Source: JAALLB01 sp017643495
GTDB taxonomy: Bacteria; Pseudomonadota; Alphaproteobacteria; Rhizobiales; Rhizobiaceae
Assembly: GCA_965216105.1 (NCBI GenBank)
Contig: OZ244147.1
Coordinates: 2,604,001-2,668,000, forward strand
Direction of reading: 5' to 3'
Length of the DNA stretch: 64,000 bases
A model generated the notes under the pieces. It worked only from the letters and a program-made list of their open reading frames with translations, had not been told where the DNA came from and made no database searches. The first letter of the stretch is position 1; the number at the start of each line of letters is the position of its first letter. Position numbers and translations under genes: made by a program. Positions 8,685 through 16,400 of the stretch are shown here, one piece after another.

Positions 8685-9458
8685 TTACAGCCCTTTGGGA
8701 TTTTCCAGAAACTCCTGAACAATTTCAGGCGGAGCCTTCGCATAATCCCCTACCCTACTGACACCTAGGCCAGAGATATCACGTAACTGCACTGCCATTT
8801 CGGCCATCTTTACCGCAATCGGAATTCCATTGATAACCGGTGCCCCATCCACATCAAACGGTGGCAATTGGGAAAGCATCAGCATCGGTATGCCCCCTCC
8901 CGGAATAAGCACCTCAACACCATCGGCAACGAGTGGCTTTGCCTGGTCAATAAAGAGGCTAACCACCTCCTGAATGCGTTTATCAGACCCGAAAGCGCCA
9001 AGTATCTGGCCAGGTTCAAACTGCATTGCATGGACACCGGTAATCCGTTCACGCAAGCCGTATTTTGCTATCTGGTGATGAAACCATGGAATAAACCTGG
9101 TGTTGATGGTGACGATACCGCAACGCTGCCCAAGCTGGCAGGAATAGAGCATTGACGCTTCACCCAATGCAATAACAGGAATATCGACAGCACTGCGGGC
9201 TTCGTAAAGACCGGCATCCTGAAAATGACCGACGACAAAGGCATCGTAACCTTCCTTTTCGGCCCGGATTGCATTGCATATCATTTCACGGGCGCAGCGA
9301 AACTCCACCAGTGGATGCGCATAATTGTCGTGGGGGGTAATACCCCTGATATCTATTTCGACACCGGGTGAAGCAATCTCATCAAGATGCTTTCGGAGCA
9401 TGTCCCAATAGGTTGCTCCATTCTCGTAATCAACATAACTCTGATACCAGATCTTCAC
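8685..9458 (-). CDS. Asp/Glu/hydantoin-racemase-fold protein lacking both catalytic Cys
   Basis: 257-residue protein of the aspartate/glutamate/hydantoin racemase superfamily, with a GTG start after GGGAG. The first active-site motif, normally G-C-F-x-D, reads GHFQDAG (His78). The second, normally G-C, reads IPGGGIP around residue 186, so both catalytic cysteines are missing. GIVTINTRF and the overall layout remain family-like. It is the last gene of a TRAP-transporter operon 33 bases after dctM. It is either a cofactor-independent isomerase/lyase with altered chemistry or a ligand-binding derivative; activity as a two-Cys racemase is unlikely. Confidence 0.82.
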   Translation of the reverse strand: MKIWYQSYVDYENGATYWDMLRKHLDEIASPGVEIDIRGITPHDNYAHPLVEFRCAREMICNAIRAEKEGYDAFVVGHFQDAGLYEARSAVDIPVIALGEASMLYSCQLGQRCGIVTINTRFIPWFHHQIAKYGLRERITGVHAMQFEPGQILGAFGSDKRIQEVVSLFIDQAKPLVADGVEVLIPGGGIPMLMLSQLPPFDVDGAPVINGIPIAVKMAEMAVQLRDISGLGVSRVGDYAKAPPEIVQEFLENPKGL

Positions 9459-9491
9459 AGCTTATCTCCCTGGTTTGTAAATTCAGGATGA

Positions 9492-10811
9492 TCACGCCCT
9501 GGCAAGCCCGGGCAACCACAGGGCAATCTGCGGGAAAATGGTCAGGAGAATAACAAGCAGCAAGGTACAAAGAATATACGGCAATGCTGCCCTTGCTACC
9601 TGACCAATCGTTGTGCCCTTCGGACTGACCCCCACCATCACATAGAGCAACAGACCGAATGGTGGTGTGGCGAGGCTGAGCTCGAGTGCAAGCAACATGA
9701 TGACACCGAACCACACCGGATCGAATGCATAATGGGCAACGAGCGGCATGAAGATTGGCAGGGTTAACATCATAATCGACAACTGGTCCATGAACATGCC
9801 CAGAACAACCAGCACCAGAAACATGATTGCAAGCATTGCAAAAGCATTGATCTCAAAACCGGTTGCCCAGCCGATCATGCCAGATGAAGCCCCTGAAAAA
9901 GCCAGCAATTGCGAAAAGGTCGTTGACCCGATGATGATGGCCATCATCATCACTGTTACCGACAACGTGCCTTTCAAGGACTTGAACACTGCATCCCAGG
10001 TCAGCTTCCGGTAAACTATGGCCAGAAGCAAAACCGATAGCGCTCCAAAGGCTGCGGCTTCCGTAGGAGTTGCCCAGCCCAGCAATATCAGGCCGACCAC
10101 TGAGAAAACGACAAGTCCCATCGGAAGAACATCACGAACCAGCACCCAGACAATTTCTTTCAGCGGAGCGCGTTCGTACTGATAGCCCGGTGCAGCATCG
10201 GGATCGATGGCAATCTGGATACGGATTGTAAGCAGGAACAGTGCTGCAAGAACGAGGCCCGGTATCATGCCGGCAATAAGGAGAGCTCCAACATCAATTC
10301 TGGCGAGTGAACCCAGAAGGACCGCCAATGAAGATGGCGGGATGATCATCGCCAGACCACCGGTAGCAAGGATAGGCCCCATTATCATGTGCGGTTTGTA
10401 GCCACGCTTGAGCATGTCCGGCATCAGTGTGGTGCCCAACATAGCCGTGTTGGCCATTGAGGAGCCCGAAAGGGTGGCAAAAAGCGTCCCGCCTCCAACC
10501 GTCAGATAGGAAAGGCGTCCGCGAATTCCGCCCATGCACTTGTCGAGTGCATCAAAAACCCGGATGGCCAGACCGGTCTGGAACAGCAATTCCCCCATGA
10601 TCAGAAAAAGGGGAACCGGCACCAGGGAGAAATTTGTAACAGAAACAGACATGTTCGAGACCAACTGGTCTATTCCGGCCATGCCGCCCATAAAGTAATA
10701 TGCCCCGAACACATTTACTGCCAGAAATGCCACAGCCACCGGAGTTCCCAGCGCCATAAGCACAAGCACCCCGCCAATCAGGATGGCGCCGGAAGCATAC
10801 CAGGTCAGCAT
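9492..10811 (-). CDS. dctM: TRAP transporter large permease subunit, DctM family (system 1)
   Basis: 439-residue, highly hydrophobic protein with about 12 predicted membrane segments. Family-typical motifs include PLFLIMGELL near residue 70, the GGGTLFATLSGSS and IIPPSS loops, and PTEAAAFGA. It is the Na+-coupled translocating subunit of a tripartite ATP-independent periplasmic transporter. A strong AGGAGA ribosome site precedes the ATG. It follows dctQ and dctP of the same system. The substrate is unknown; neighbours suggest an organic acid or opine-like compound. Confidence 0.95.
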   Translation of the reverse strand: MLTWYASGAILIGGVLVLMALGTPVAVAFLAVNVFGAYYFMGGMAGIDQLVSNMSVSVTNFSLVPVPLFLIMGELLFQTGLAIRVFDALDKCMGGIRGRLSYLTVGGGTLFATLSGSSMANTAMLGTTLMPDMLKRGYKPHMIMGPILATGGLAMIIPPSSLAVLLGSLARIDVGALLIAGMIPGLVLAALFLLTIRIQIAIDPDAAPGYQYERAPLKEIVWVLVRDVLPMGLVVFSVVGLILLGWATPTEAAAFGALSVLLLAIVYRKLTWDAVFKSLKGTLSVTVMMMAIIIGSTTFSQLLAFSGASSGMIGWATGFEINAFAMLAIMFLVLVVLGMFMDQLSIMMLTLPIFMPLVAHYAFDPVWFGVIMLLALELSLATPPFGLLLYVMVGVSPKGTTIGQVARAALPYILCTLLLVILLTIFPQIALWLPGLARA

Positions 10812-10853
10812 AAACGGTCTCCTGCAAGAAGGCTTGATCGGTAATTAGGAAAA

Positions 10854-11345
10854 TCAGTGCTTCGCATTGCTGCCTGCATCAAATTCGCGACGCCAAACAA
10901 GGCGTATAAATTCTATCGCCATCAGGCCCAATCCCATTGCCAACATGGCGAACAAGACCCAACCCGGAATGTAAATTGACCTGATATCGGCCGAGTTGCT
11001 GGCAACATTTTCCAACGCCACCACAACTGACCGCCAAGCCAACAGTGCAACCACGAGGCTTGAAAGTGCCAAAACCAGCACTTTGACAACTACGGACAAC
11101 CTGTCCGGCATTGCCGATACAAATGAATGAATGGCAACATGCCCGTGCTCGCGAACCAGCCAGGGAGCACCAGCCATTGTTGCGTACAACATGCCGTATT
11201 CGATAAGCGCGCTCGTTGCCTGTATCGGACGGTATCCGGTATTACGCAAAACAACATCAACCACGATGCCAAACACCATCAGGCCAAGAGCCATCGCAGC
11301 GCTGCCCGCCAGGCCATTGATCAATCTGTCGTAGATTCTGGACAT
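10854..11345 (-). CDS. dctQ: TRAP transporter small permease subunit, DctQ family (system 1)
   Basis: 163-residue membrane protein with four predicted transmembrane segments, the small subunit that joins DctM in the inner membrane. The ATG at 11345 (protein MSRIYDRL...) is preferred; a longer reading would need a TTG at 11402 directly after the dctP stop. The REHGHVAI stretch is typical of the family. It lies between dctP and dctM of the same operon. Confidence 0.92.
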   Translation of the reverse strand: MSRIYDRLINGLAGSAAMALGLMVFGIVVDVVLRNTGYRPIQATSALIEYGMLYATMAGAPWLVREHGHVAIHSFVSAMPDRLSVVVKVLVLALSSLVVALLAWRSVVVALENVASNSADIRSIYIPGWVLFAMLAMGLGLMAIEFIRLVWRREFDAGSNAKH

Positions 11346-11402
11346 GCTTTGCCCCCGGTAATCGGCGGGAAAGGCGGTATTCGCCTTTCCCGAACTTTTC
11401 AA

Positions 11403-12413
11403 TTATTCCTTGTAATATGCAGCACGCAAGGCTTCGTAGCGTGGGGTCCCTGCTTTTTCCATTCGACTCCAGGCACTTTCGTGCGCATTGGAAAGGTACT
11501 TGTCCGCAGCATCGCCTTCCAGCTTGACGATTGTCATGCCGTCAGCCTGCACCTCGCCATCAATCTTGGAGATCAGTTGCTGGAAATTGTCGTATGAGGT
11601 CTTCTCGTATTCAATCGCAACTTCAGTCAGAAGTTTGCGGGATTCTTCGCTGAGGGCATCCCATTTCTTGGGAGAAATCACAACGGCAAGATCTGTCGAG
11701 AAGAAACCGGGATCTACACGATATTTCAGGAATTTGTCCCAGGAGAGATCCTGAATCGCCACGATCGGCCACCCAGCACCGTCAAAGGTATTCCGTTCGA
11801 GGCCCGTATAGACGTCAGGCACACCAATGGAAACCGGCACGGCACCCATGGATTCAAAGAAGGACTGATAGATGGGTTGAGAACGCAACCGCATGCCGCT
11901 CAGGTCAACACCACCTTCTTCAGTACGTTGGGGCTCTGAAGTGGTATAAACGTGAAACTTGATGCCGCTGTCGATATGGGCGAGCAGTTTAACGCCCAGT
12001 TTCTCGGAAAACGCCTCTTCCATCAACTTGAAACCGCCATTCTCGCGGCCCTCGGCAGCAGTCACGTTCGACCCGACCCAGGCATCGGCTTCCGACATGG
12101 TTCCCAGATGTACGGATGCCGGTCCGTAATGCATGTCGAGAACACCTCTTCGAACTGCATCCATCTGCTGTTTCATCGGCATGATTTCCGGACCACCAGC
12201 GAAGTTGATCTGCACGACCCCCTTGCCACGCTTGTTCACTTCCTCAATGAAACCGAGATAGCTTTGGGTAAAAGCCAGCGGCTTCGGAAAGCCCGAAACC
12301 GCGCGGATTGTATCTTCCGCCATGGCACTGACCGTAGACAGACCACTAATGCCGACTGCTGCAAGTGCTCCTGCAAAAACACGCCGGGTAATGTTCGACA
12401 ATTCAATTTTCAT
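11403..12413 (-). CDS. dctP: TRAP transporter periplasmic substrate-binding protein, DctP family (system 1)
   Basis: 336-residue solute-binding protein with an N-terminal signal sequence that carries twin Arg (RRVFAGALAAVG) and ends near AMAED. The start at 12413 follows a near-consensus AGGAGGT; an upstream start is unnecessary. The central LSGMRLRSQPIYQSFFESMGA segment carries the Arg region that in DctP proteins contacts the ligand carboxylate. It binds an organic acid in the periplasm and delivers it to DctQM. Upstream genes are dehydrogenases, so the imported compound probably carries an amino or hydroxy group. Confidence 0.93.
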   Translation of the reverse strand: MKIELSNITRRVFAGALAAVGISGLSTVSAMAEDTIRAVSGFPKPLAFTQSYLGFIEEVNKRGKGVVQINFAGGPEIMPMKQQMDAVRRGVLDMHYGPASVHLGTMSEADAWVGSNVTAAEGRENGGFKLMEEAFSEKLGVKLLAHIDSGIKFHVYTTSEPQRTEEGGVDLSGMRLRSQPIYQSFFESMGAVPVSIGVPDVYTGLERNTFDGAGWPIVAIQDLSWDKFLKYRVDPGFFSTDLAVVISPKKWDALSEESRKLLTEVAIEYEKTSYDNFQQLISKIDGEVQADGMTIVKLEGDAADKYLSNAHESAWSRMEKAGTPRYEALRAAYYKE

Positions 12414-12451
12414 ATTTACCTCCTGTATTCGGTACAGTCCGAATTCCCTTT

Positions 12452-13432
12452 TCAAAGTTTTGGCGGTTGCGCGAATCCCGCATCATCCACCATCTTGAGA
12501 AACGCCTCCAGTCGTTTCTTGCGATATGCGTCCAGATCAACATTATCATAGTCAAAAAATCCGGAACCTGATTTCAAGCCAATCCGGTTGGACTTCATGT
12601 TTTGCTGAACGATATTAGGTGCAGCAAAGCGATCTTCATTGAAGGCCTTGCTCATGTAATCGCTTGCGTAATAAAGGATGTCGCCGCCACCCCAGTCAAT
12701 AAACTCAAGCAGGCCGAGCACAGCAAAACGCAAACCAAACCCGTATTTCACCGCCTTGTCCACGTCTTCTGCACTGGCGACGCCCTCTTCAACAAGACGG
12801 GCAGCCTCATTCATTGCAAGCGCCTGGATACGCGGAACCATATAGCCGGGAGAAGCCTTGCAAACGACAGGCAATTTGCCAATCGCTTCCAGCATGGTTT
12901 TGGTTTTCTCAAGTGTCTCGTCACTTGTCTTGTCACTTGGCGAAACTTCAACCAGCGGAACCAGAAATGCAGGATTTAACCAATGCGCATTGAGAAAACG
13001 TTCAGGTGCCTTTGTAAATTCAGACAGTTCCGTGGAAAGCATCGTCGATGTTGTGGATGCCAGTATTGCCGTGTCTGAAGTGCATTCATCAAACAACGCG
13101 AAAGCATCTTTCTTGGCATCCAGCCGCTCAGGGACGGCTTCGAATACAAGTTCGGCATCCGTCAGCGCAGAGACGGCTTCCGTACGCGGAACTACCTTAA
13201 CCCTGTCAATCAAAGATGATCCGGTAGCCTGATCGTACCTGCCCAGTTCCATCATCATTGCGATGCTGCCACTTATTTCATCAAGGGCCGCCTCTTTCGC
13301 TATGCTGAACTCTTCCGGTGTACGCTGCTTTACGTCCACCAAAACAATTTCATGACCCGACCAGATGGCAGAATGCACAATACCCCGACCCATCCGGCCA
13401 GCACCCAGGCATGCCATTCGGGCCAAAGCCAT
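12452..13432 (-). CDS. 3-hydroxyacyl-CoA dehydrogenase-family oxidoreductase
   Basis: 326-residue NAD-dependent dehydrogenase. Seen: an N-terminal Rossmann motif GAGRMGRG, the FEAVPE segment, the catalytic-region pattern AHWLNPAFLVPLVEV (His and Asn-Pro of the HAD family) and a C-terminal helical domain with GLKSGSGFFDY. The ATG at 13432 overlaps the upstream stop as TGATG. Members act on 3-hydroxyacyl-CoAs or on free hydroxy acids such as carnitine and gulonate. The TRAP and opine-dehydrogenase-like neighbours make a free hydroxy acid at least as likely as a CoA ester. Confidence 0.9.
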   Translation of the reverse strand: MALARMACLGAGRMGRGIVHSAIWSGHEIVLVDVKQRTPEEFSIAKEAALDEISGSIAMMMELGRYDQATGSSLIDRVKVVPRTEAVSALTDAELVFEAVPERLDAKKDAFALFDECTSDTAILASTTSTMLSTELSEFTKAPERFLNAHWLNPAFLVPLVEVSPSDKTSDETLEKTKTMLEAIGKLPVVCKASPGYMVPRIQALAMNEAARLVEEGVASAEDVDKAVKYGFGLRFAVLGLLEFIDWGGGDILYYASDYMSKAFNEDRFAAPNIVQQNMKSNRIGLKSGSGFFDYDNVDLDAYRKKRLEAFLKMVDDAGFAQPPKL

Positions 13433-14508
13433 CAGATACCCTCCCGCAATGCGCTCTGAAGCTTTTCCCTGCTCCAGTCCGCCAACTCCAGAGTTTCCAT
13501 TGTCCTGCCCTCCGCCCTCAGGTCTCTCTGACTTGTGACAGAGGCCAGGGCAAGCAAACCGCGTGCAACAGGAACTGGAATATCCAGCCATTCACCCAGT
13601 GAAACCAGAAAAGCAAGGCCAAGCGCAGTATCCTCACTCATGTAGCGATGCTTTGAGAGGTCGAGTTTCTCATGCCAATCACCGCTGTCGACCAGCTTGT
13701 CATGAGCCAGGTTTCCATACATCCAGTTTGAAGTGTTGTAATGATCATCCAGCGGGAAATGAGGCTCGCCGTAGCCAAGCGCCTCTCGAATAGCCATACG
13801 CTCCGCATCCAGTGCACCATGCACCATGCGAATTGATGGTTGGGTTCCCTCATTGTGAATATCCCAACTGTCAAAATGCTCAATTGGACCCGCATTCATC
13901 AGAATAAGCGGGGGATGAATGATGGGACCCGCATTCATCAATGCGCCTGAAAGAGCGTCTTCACAGGGCTCGATAGCATCGGGGAATGCCGCAGAAATTA
14001 TCTTCAGCGCCTTGTCCGTGTGCTTTGCCGGCAAGACGCCTGTCGGCAGCCTTGATGCCCTGGTGGAAATGCGAACGCTATCTTCACCCTTTTTCCTGCA
14101 AAGCCATGGAAGCGTTCCGGTTTCGGCAATCATGAAATCAGACTTGTTGCCTAACTCACGCATACGCCGCATCATGATGAAACTGCCAAACGTACCGGGC
14201 GGCAGGTAAATTACCTGCCCATCAGTGACGTGCGGAGCAAGGGTTTCAGCCAAATCCGGTTGGGCAGTAGCAGGCGTTGGAGCCAGTATGAGTTCAACGT
14301 CCTTGATGGCGCTTGCAATGTCGTCATACGGGTCAACTGCGACATCACGTGTACCCTCAAAATCAATCACGCTGATCTTTCGGGTTTCAGCAACCTTTCC
14401 AAAACTTGCCAGGTCACGCCGCCACCAGCGAACTTCATGGCCAAGTTCCACGGCATCAACTACTGCAGCAAATGATCCGTTTCCACCACCCAGAACAGCG
14501 ATTTTCAT
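13432..14508 (-). CDS. NAD/octopine-nopaline dehydrogenase-family protein
   Basis: 358-residue protein with an N-terminal Rossmann motif GGGNGSFAA and the C-terminal opine-dehydrogenase domain. A His/Asn-rich centre (GPIIHPP, then GPIEHFDSWDIHNEG) fits the family's catalytic region. Family members reductively condense or oxidatively cleave N-(carboxyalkyl)amino acids (opines). A MNAGPI sequence is repeated 13 codons apart through a 16-base perfect direct repeat. It is the first gene of the operon that imports a compound by TRAP transport. I infer oxidative cleavage of an opine-like substrate, which needs testing. Confidence 0.88.
   Translation of the reverse strand: MKIAVLGGGNGSFAAVVDAVELGHEVRWWRRDLASFGKVAETRKISVIDFEGTRDVAVDPYDDIASAIKDVELILAPTPATAQPDLAETLAPHVTDGQVIYLPPGTFGSFIMMRRMRELGNKSDFMIAETGTLPWLCRKKGEDSVRISTRASRLPTGVLPAKHTDKALKIISAAFPDAIEPCEDALSGALMNAGPIIHPPLILMNAGPIEHFDSWDIHNEGTQPSIRMVHGALDAERMAIREALGYGEPHFPLDDHYNTSNWMYGNLAHDKLVDSGDWHEKLDLSKHRYMSEDTALGLAFLVSLGEWLDIPVPVARGLLALASVTSQRDLRAEGRTMETLELADWSREKLQSALREGI
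13886..13940. repeat. 16-base direct repeat inside the opine-dehydrogenase-like gene
   Basis: GGACCCGCATTCATCA occurs at 13886-13901 and again at 13925-13940, in frame (39-base offset). It encodes MNAGPI twice near the predicted active site. Confidence 0.8.
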
Positions 14509-14799
14509 CAAGCGAGCCCTCCTGCCTGCATATTATAAATGGTCGCCATTGTCGTCCCTGCCTGAACAGATACCCCACCTCTTGGGGATTACCGACATAA
14601 CAGCACCTGCATTCATCCAGAATAACCTGACGTGATAAAATTTCAAATAAAAAATGATGATATTTCATATATTCAATCAAGAAAGGTTTCTGGTCACGCC
14701 TCCGCGTATCCAGTCATGCGGATCCAGATGCCAGAGCTGAAAACCAGTTTCACGCTCCGGAAATACGCTCTTTCAGCAAAACCTTGGATTTACAGAAAT
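14509..14799. promoter_or_regulatory. Promoter region of the opine/TRAP operon with a MarR-like box and a GC hairpin
   Basis: About 290 gene-free bases. At 14657-14670 ATGATATTTCATAT matches the inverted-repeat core at 8104-8119 with one mismatch, implying control by the MarR protein encoded at 8187. A small hairpin, CCCCA/TGGGG with loop CCTCT (14573-14587), lies between that box and the start codon at 14508 and may be a second regulatory site or leader structure. Nothing coding was found. Confidence 0.5.
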
Positions 14800-15528
14800 T
14801 CAGGAAGCAAGCAGAGGTGCGTCAGTATCGAACAAGGATCCCCATCCTGCACTTGTACCGGGGTGACCAACCAGACGAACAGCGCCCCATGCTCCTGCCG
14901 TCGCAGAAGTTATCACGGGCTTGTTCACTGCCGCTTCCAGCGGAGCCACAACGGGGAGAGTGCGTAACCCGCCACAGGACATGAATAATGCATCAGACTC
15001 AGGACCTTCGTTATGGGCCTTCAAGCCCAGGTCCATCAGTTCTTGATCCCCGACAGAAAGAATATCCGACACACCTTTCAACCCAAGCGATACCATGGAC
15101 ACCACCTCATATCCCGCAGCTTCCAGATAGACCTGCAACGTCCGGTTTACGGGTTCGGTATAGGCAGTTGCCACGGAAATCCTTTTTGCGCCAAATGAAT
15201 CCAAGGCAGACAGAACAGAGTCGGTCATGGTAGTTACCGGCAAACCGGTGGCCTCTCGCATTGCCTTCAAGACTTGCCGGTTTCCCTCATGGCCCCGATA
15301 AAAACTCAAAGAGGTACCCATAAGGGAAATGGCTTCTGCACCACGCTCCTTCAGCCTGCTTGCCAGGTTCGCTGCGTGTGCAATTACGCTTTCATAGCCA
15401 TCCAGGGTAAGTTCGGGCAGTGCAAGCCCCTCTGCCAGGAAAGCAATCTCCGGGTACAGCACCGGAGGCTCTGGCGGTACATTGCCTTCAGCTGGCGGGA
15501 CTATCATTCCGACTGTCGGCATGATCAC
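14800..15528 (-). CDS. Arylmalonate decarboxylase-like protein (Asp/Glu racemase superfamily)
   Basis: 242-residue protein closely resembling Bordetella arylmalonate decarboxylase (AMDase), a cofactor-free decarboxylase. From memory of that family, key residues align with a constant offset of three: Gly71 and Cys185 here (LMGTSLS, MSCGGL) correspond to Gly74 and Cys188 in AMDase. Tyr45 and Tyr123 match Tyr48 and Tyr126, and the N-terminal IVPPAEG matches the Pro loop. Two-Cys racemases have Cys at the Gly71 position, so the decarboxylase pattern is retained. A GTG start overlaps the upstream stop (GTGA); an ATG six bases in is the alternative. It ends a TRAP/IlvD/hydroxyacid-dehydrogenase operon, suggesting natural turnover of a malonate-type acid. 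Confidence 0.85.
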   Translation of the reverse strand: MIMPTVGMIVPPAEGNVPPEPPVLYPEIAFLAEGLALPELTLDGYESVIAHAANLASRLKERGAEAISLMGTSLSFYRGHEGNRQVLKAMREATGLPVTTMTDSVLSALDSFGAKRISVATAYTEPVNRTLQVYLEAAGYEVVSMVSLGLKGVSDILSVGDQELMDLGLKAHNEGPESDALFMSCGGLRTLPVVAPLEAAVNKPVITSATAGAWGAVRLVGHPGTSAGWGSLFDTDAPLLAS

Positions 15529-16400
15529 TTTTCTCCAAGGTGATGAACAATGGTTGAAATATCGCTTTCAGCATCGCCAGAAGCAGCAGCCCGTTGAAGT
15601 ATTGACCGGGCCGTACTCGTCATGGGCAATGGCACTTGCCCGTCCCCGACATTGGTTATTGCGTCAAGATCCTTTAGCATCATTGCCACTGTACCCAGCG
15701 GGTTTTCAAAGTTTTCGGCTGCCATTCGCGGTGCGAGCAACTGAAAGGGTTTTGAATCTGCAAAGCCGCCAGCCAGCGCTTCGGTCAACCGGCTTGCATC
15801 CACTCCTCTTGCCTTGGCAAAATTCACTGCTTCAGCAACAAGTGCCATTGTGCCACCCGAGATGATCTGGTTCACCAGTTTGGTCATTTGTCCGGCTCCC
15901 ACGCCACCCATATGGGTGACCCGGGAAGCCAGTGGCTCAAGAACCGGTCGAGCCCGATCAAGATCGGCCTTGATTCCTCCTGCCATGATGACCAGTTCCC
16001 CGGTTTCTGCTGCAGGTGTACCTCCGGATACAGGGGCATCGATCCACCCCGCACCCGTTTGTTGTTTCAGACGGCCTGCCATCTCGCGGGCACGCTCCGG
16101 ATCCATGGAAGACAGATCAATGAACAGTTGCGGTCTCGCAACAGATGCAAGTCCCTTGTCGCCAAACAAAACGGCTTCGACTGCATCAGCATTGGTCAAA
16201 CAGGCCAGAACGATGTCACAACAGGCAGCCAGTTCTTCCGGGCTCGCACAAGCCCTTGCACCCTTTTCAATCGCAGGATCCGCCTTTTCAGCAGTCCTGT
16301 TCCACACGAACACCTCATGACCTGCATCAATCAGGTTCAGGGCCATCGGCAATCCCATAAGTCCGGTTCCGACAAACCCCAGTTTCCGGCAGTTACTCAT
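15525..16400 (-). CDS. 3-hydroxyisobutyrate dehydrogenase-family NAD(P)-dependent oxidoreductase
   Basis: 291-residue beta-hydroxyacid dehydrogenase. Seen: the N-terminal motif GFVGTGLMGLPMA, the substrate-binding DAPVSGG near residue 120 and the catalytic-Lys helix GAGQMTKLVNQ near 170. The family includes 3-hydroxyisobutyrate, tartronate-semialdehyde and glyoxylate/succinic-semialdehyde reductases. The ATG at 16400 overlaps the end of the dehydratase gene by eight bases. With the IlvD-type dehydratase and the AMDase-like protein it forms a short catabolic chain for a hydroxy or sugar-derived acid. Confidence 0.92.
   Translation of the reverse strand: MSNCRKLGFVGTGLMGLPMALNLIDAGHEVFVWNRTAEKADPAIEKGARACASPEELAACCDIVLACLTNADAVEAVLFGDKGLASVARPQLFIDLSSMDPERAREMAGRLKQQTGAGWIDAPVSGGTPAAETGELVIMAGGIKADLDRARPVLEPLASRVTHMGGVGAGQMTKLVNQIISGGTMALVAEAVNFAKARGVDASRLTEALAGGFADSKPFQLLAPRMAAENFENPLGTVAMMLKDLDAITNVGDGQVPLPMTSTARSILQRAAASGDAESDISTIVHHLGEK

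Noticed and set aside
10854..11402. Longer DctQ reading from a TTG at 11402
   Set aside because: The TTG sits directly on the dctP stop with no ribosome site, and the extra 19 residues are not family-like; the ATG at 11345 gives a normal DctQ.
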